Source: Clostridia bacterium
Lineage (GTDB): Bacteria; Bacillota_A; Clostridia; Christensenellales; Aristaeellaceae
Assembly (NCBI GenBank): GCA_017399225.1
Contig: JAFQEB010000015.1
Span: 1 to 7,753, forward strand
Reading direction: 5' to 3'
Length of the DNA: 7,753 bases
In this document: one piece after another, positions 6,019-7,753 of the stretch
How the letters are laid out: the number at the start of each line of letters is the position of its first letter
How positions within the stretch are numbered: position 1 is the stretch's first letter
Translations under genes and position numbers: made by a program
The notes under the pieces: generated by a model
The model's database searches: none
Told to the model about the DNA's origin: nothing
The model's input: only the letters and a program-made list of their open reading frames with translations

Positions 6019-6053
6019 GAAAAGGCAGACACACGCGTGTCTGCCTTTTCTCA
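6016..6053. terminator. Bidirectional terminator between rnc and the effector-binding gene
   Basis: A perfect inverted repeat has 17-bp arms and a 4-nt loop (ACGC at 6033-6036). The arms begin and end with A/T tracts (GAGAAAAGG and CCTTTTCTC), so each strand gives a GC-rich stem followed by a T-rich tract. The rnc stop codon TGA (6016-6018) forms the first three bases of the left arm. The opposing gene ends at 6057, so this one element serves two convergent transcripts. Confidence 0.9.
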
Positions 6054-6056
6054 TGC

Positions 6057-6509
6057 TCATTTCATTGACCGGACGGGATAGTAGTAATCCATCTGCTCAT
6101 AGCCCAGCACGACCCTCACCGCAGGAGACGTGATGATGTTGCCCAACTCCCGCCGGGTATCATCGGGCTCCAGCTTATGCTGCGTAAGAAAAGCCGCCAC
6201 CGCAGCGTCCATGTCCGCCTTGTCAGTCTGCTGGTCGATGCCCGTCGCAACGGCATACATACCGCCCGGGAGGTCCACTACCTGCGCGCCCTCCGGCAGC
6301 ACCATGCCGTCCTCATACATGAAGTACCAGCGAAAACCGGGATGCACAGGATCGCTGTCGTCAAAGGTCAGGAAATCCCGTGGGAACATGCTGCGCGGCT
6401 GTTTTGTCAACCAGGTGTCAAATACCTCCAGCGCAGGCTCGCCGAACATCCCGACCGAGGATGCGACCATCCGGCAGGGCGGCATATCGTAAATGCGGAT
6501 TGGTTGCAT
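6057..6509 (-). CDS. Stand-alone GyrI-like effector-binding domain protein
   Basis: The 150-residue protein appears to be a single small-molecule-binding domain of the GyrI-like/AraC effector-binding fold, without a DNA-binding part. It resembles the C-terminal half of the regulator encoded just upstream: FRWYFMYEDG...VVDLPGGMYAVATG here aligns by eye with YFYGIGLPAD...LVDVPGSYYQVVS there. It ends in VVLGYEQMDYYYPVR, typical of such domains. No signal peptide or membrane segment is seen, so it should be cytoplasmic. The start at 6507-6509 has AAAAGGAGG eight bases upstream; 38 further in-frame codons upstream lack such a site. It follows the AraC gene by 47 bases on the same strand and is probably co-transcribed. 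It could buffer the ligand, modify it or protect a target, as GyrI does for gyrase. The actual function is unknown. Confidence 0.8.
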   Translation of the reverse strand: MQPIRIYDMPPCRMVASSVGMFGEPALEVFDTWLTKQPRSMFPRDFLTFDDSDPVHPGFRWYFMYEDGMVLPEGAQVVDLPGGMYAVATGIDQQTDKADMDAAVAAFLTQHKLEPDDTRRELGNIITSPAVRVVLGYEQMDYYYPVRSMK

Positions 6510-6556
6510 AGTCACGTCCTCCTTTTCCACCATGATAGCATGGCGCAAACAGGGTG

Positions 6557-7426
6557 TCAAGCCCGCTCCATGGGCCGCAAAACCATGTAGCCATGTCCCT
6601 CCGGAAAATGGCGCTGGTAACACTGGCCGCTCCTGGCCCAGCGGAAGCCCATCACTGCACAGGGTTCGTCAAACGCCCGTGCTTCCACCCGGCGCATGAC
6701 CTCAGCGTTATCCTGCGGATAGGCAAACGGCGGATGGCTCACCACCTGGTAGTAGCTGCCGGGCACATCCACCAGGTCAAAACCCGCAGGCACCGTGCCC
6801 GCGTAATCCGCAGGCAACCCGATACCGTAGAAGTAACTGCGCTCGCTGCCGTTGATGCGCCAGCCCGCCGTATGAGCCGTCACCACCGGGTCGGCCAGGT
6901 ACGCCAGGGACTGCACCGTATGGGTCACCAGGTCGCAGTCATGGCCGGGCCAGACGGCCTCGCCCTCCGCCTCGGACGTCCGAAACACCCCCAGGTACTT
7001 GTGCGCCGGGATGTACTCCACACGGATATTAGGATCTGTAAGCATGTAATCGCCTCCTTGCTTTTTCTCCGGCGGGATGGGCAGCTGCAGGGGGATCAGC
7101 CGCTTGGTCCGCCGGTACGCCATCGGGGTGACGCCGTACATCCGGTGGAAGGCCGCCGTCAGCGCCTCATGGCCGGAGTACCCATAGGTCAGCGCAATGT
7201 CGATCAGCCGGGCGTCGGTATCCCGGATGGCGATCGCCGCATGATAAAGCCGCCGCTGCATGGTATACTCGCGCAGCGTCATGCCCGTGTGCAGGTGGAA
7301 CATCGCTGAGCAGTAGGTCGGCGAATACCCGATAGCGCAGGCCATCTGCGGCAGCGTCGTCGCTTCGCCAATGTGGGCTTCAATCCAGTCCGCCATCGCC
7401 TGGATAGCTGGGTTCCAGGATCGCAT
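6557..7426 (-). CDS. AraC family transcriptional regulator with C-terminal effector-binding domain
   Basis: The 289-residue protein has an N-terminal AraC/XylS DNA-binding domain (about 7-105) with two helix-turn-helix units: TLPQMACAIGYSPTYCSAMF, then the conserved DIALTYGYSGHEALTAAFHR and YGVTPMAYR. A proline-rich linker (111-127) leads to a GyrI-like effector-binding domain (about 131-289). This is the Rob-like order (DNA binding first, ligand binding last), so it should switch genes in response to a small molecule. The ATG at 7424-7426 is chosen because AAAGGAGGG ends 6 bases upstream. The ATG at 7430-7432 abuts that site, and an in-frame TTG at 7448 is poor. A second strong ribosome binding site lies inside the gene before Met128. 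The likely targets are its own operon and unknown distant genes. The ligand cannot be told from sequence. Confidence 0.92.
   Translation of the reverse strand: MRSWNPAIQAMADWIEAHIGEATTLPQMACAIGYSPTYCSAMFHLHTGMTLREYTMQRRLYHAAIAIRDTDARLIDIALTYGYSGHEALTAAFHRMYGVTPMAYRRTKRLIPLQLPIPPEKKQGGDYMLTDPNIRVEYIPAHKYLGVFRTSEAEGEAVWPGHDCDLVTHTVQSLAYLADPVVTAHTAGWRINGSERSYFYGIGLPADYAGTVPAGFDLVDVPGSYYQVVSHPPFAYPQDNAEVMRRVEARAFDEPCAVMGFRWARSGQCYQRHFPEGHGYMVLRPMERA
7043..7059 (-). promoter_or_regulatory. Internal ribosome binding site inside the AraC gene
   Basis: On the minus strand AAGGAGG (7059-7053) is followed after seven bases by an in-frame ATG (7045-7043), codon Met128. The match and spacing are as good as at the true starts in this window. 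Translation from it would give a 162-residue protein (6557-7045) consisting of just the effector-binding domain. The site falls at the linker, where the reading frame encodes KKQGGDYM. Use of this start is inferred. Confidence 0.55.
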
Positions 7427-7488
7427 GTCCATCCCTCCTTTCGCTAACAAGATATCACATTCGGCAGGTCGTACGCTTGTTTTGAGTT

Positions 7489-7517
7489 ATGATAATGGCA
7501 CGACGCCACTCTCCCAA
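7489..7517 (-). promoter_or_regulatory. Promoter of the AraC/effector-binding operon
   Basis: On the minus strand TTGGGA (7517-7512) and TATCAT (7494-7489, 5 of 6 matches) are separated by 17 bp, predicting a start near 7482 and a leader of about 55 nt. The spacer holds the palindrome TGGC-N5-GCCA (7496-7508), a natural place for an operator. Confidence 0.5.
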
Positions 7518-7546
7518 AACGCAAAAAAGTGGCATAACGCCACTCT
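7496..7546. repeat. Two near-identical palindromes 34 bp apart (candidate operator pair)
   Basis: On the plus strand, TGGCACGACGCCACTCT (7496-7512) and TGGCATAACGCCACTCT (7530-7546) are identical at 15 of 17 positions. Each contains TGGC-N5-GCCA. The first fills the spacer of the AraC promoter; the second is the stem of the rpmJ terminator. A 34-bp period is just over three helical turns. They could be paired sites for the AraC protein, or a duplicated terminator that has partly decayed. Confidence 0.5.
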
Positions 7547-7550
7547 TTTG
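7522..7550 (-). terminator. Terminator of rpmJ
   Basis: On the minus strand GAGTGGC-GTTAT-GCCACTTTTTT forms a stem of GTGGC/GCCAC plus flanking A-T pairs (one mismatch) ending in a run of six T. It lies 63 bases after the rpmJ stop. The plus strand also ends in TCTTTT, so weak activity the other way is possible. Confidence 0.8.
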
Positions 7551-7613
7551 ACTCACGCGAAACAAACACGCGGAAGCAAGCATGCTCCCTGTCCCGTCAA
7601 GCGGGCATGGGAA

Positions 7614-7733
<120 letters not shown>

Positions 7734-7753
7734 TTACCTCCTGTTGTAGAGTC

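Noticed and set aside
4882..6060. A 392-codon minus-strand frame opposite acpP and rnc
   Set aside because: It is an antisense shadow of two well-identified genes and would have to read through the bidirectional terminator.
7586..7613. Imperfect hairpin directly after rpmJ (CCCGT/GCGGG plus outer CCC/GGG)
   Set aside because: It has a 3x3 internal mismatch and no T-run, while a better terminator lies at 7522-7550.

Overview
The window is a piece of a GC-rich bacterial chromosome made mostly of housekeeping genes. Strong GGAGG-type ribosome binding sites, the rimP-nusA and plsX-acpP-rnc gene orders, a DegV/FakB-type protein and a C+ (zinc-binding) L36 all point to a Gram-positive anaerobe-like member of the Bacillota, most likely Clostridia. 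The genus cannot be read from the sequence. No mobile element, CRISPR array, tRNA or rRNA was seen.

Layout: (1) Positions 1-1446, minus strand: the 5' part of nusA (cut by the window edge) preceded by rimP, the start of the usual rimP-nusA-infB operon. It is read from a promoter near 1750-1778 through a leader of about 300 nt rich in inverted repeats. (2) Positions 1810-2760, plus strand: a divergent promoter and a PflA/PflX-like radical SAM protein of unknown substrate. (3) Positions 2854-3832: a monocistronic degV (FakB-type fatty-acid-binding) gene with its own promoter and terminator. (4) Positions 3884-6053: a plsX-acpP-rnc operon, with its own promoter and ending in a 17-bp perfect stem that overlaps the rnc stop codon. 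(5) Positions 6057-7426, minus strand: a two-gene unit coding for an AraC-type regulator with a C-terminal GyrI-like effector-binding domain, followed by a stand-alone effector-binding protein. (6) Positions 7522-7727, minus strand: rpmJ with its own terminator.

DegV/FakB, PlsX and ACP belong to one process: supply of acyl-phosphate and acyl-ACP for phospholipid synthesis. RimP, NusA, RNase III and L36 serve ribosome assembly and transcription. The AraC pair looks like a ligand-sensing accessory unit inserted between housekeeping blocks.

The most interesting signals are: a strong internal ribosome binding site inside the AraC gene, exactly at the domain boundary, that would yield a free effector-binding domain (as in TipAL/TipAS); a 34-bp-spaced pair of near-identical palindromes, one inside the AraC promoter spacer and the other forming the rpmJ terminator; the structured rimP leader; and two RNA hairpins upstream of, and over, the rnc start codon that could be targets of RNase III itself. 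Most of the window is ordinary, and none of these proposals has been tested.
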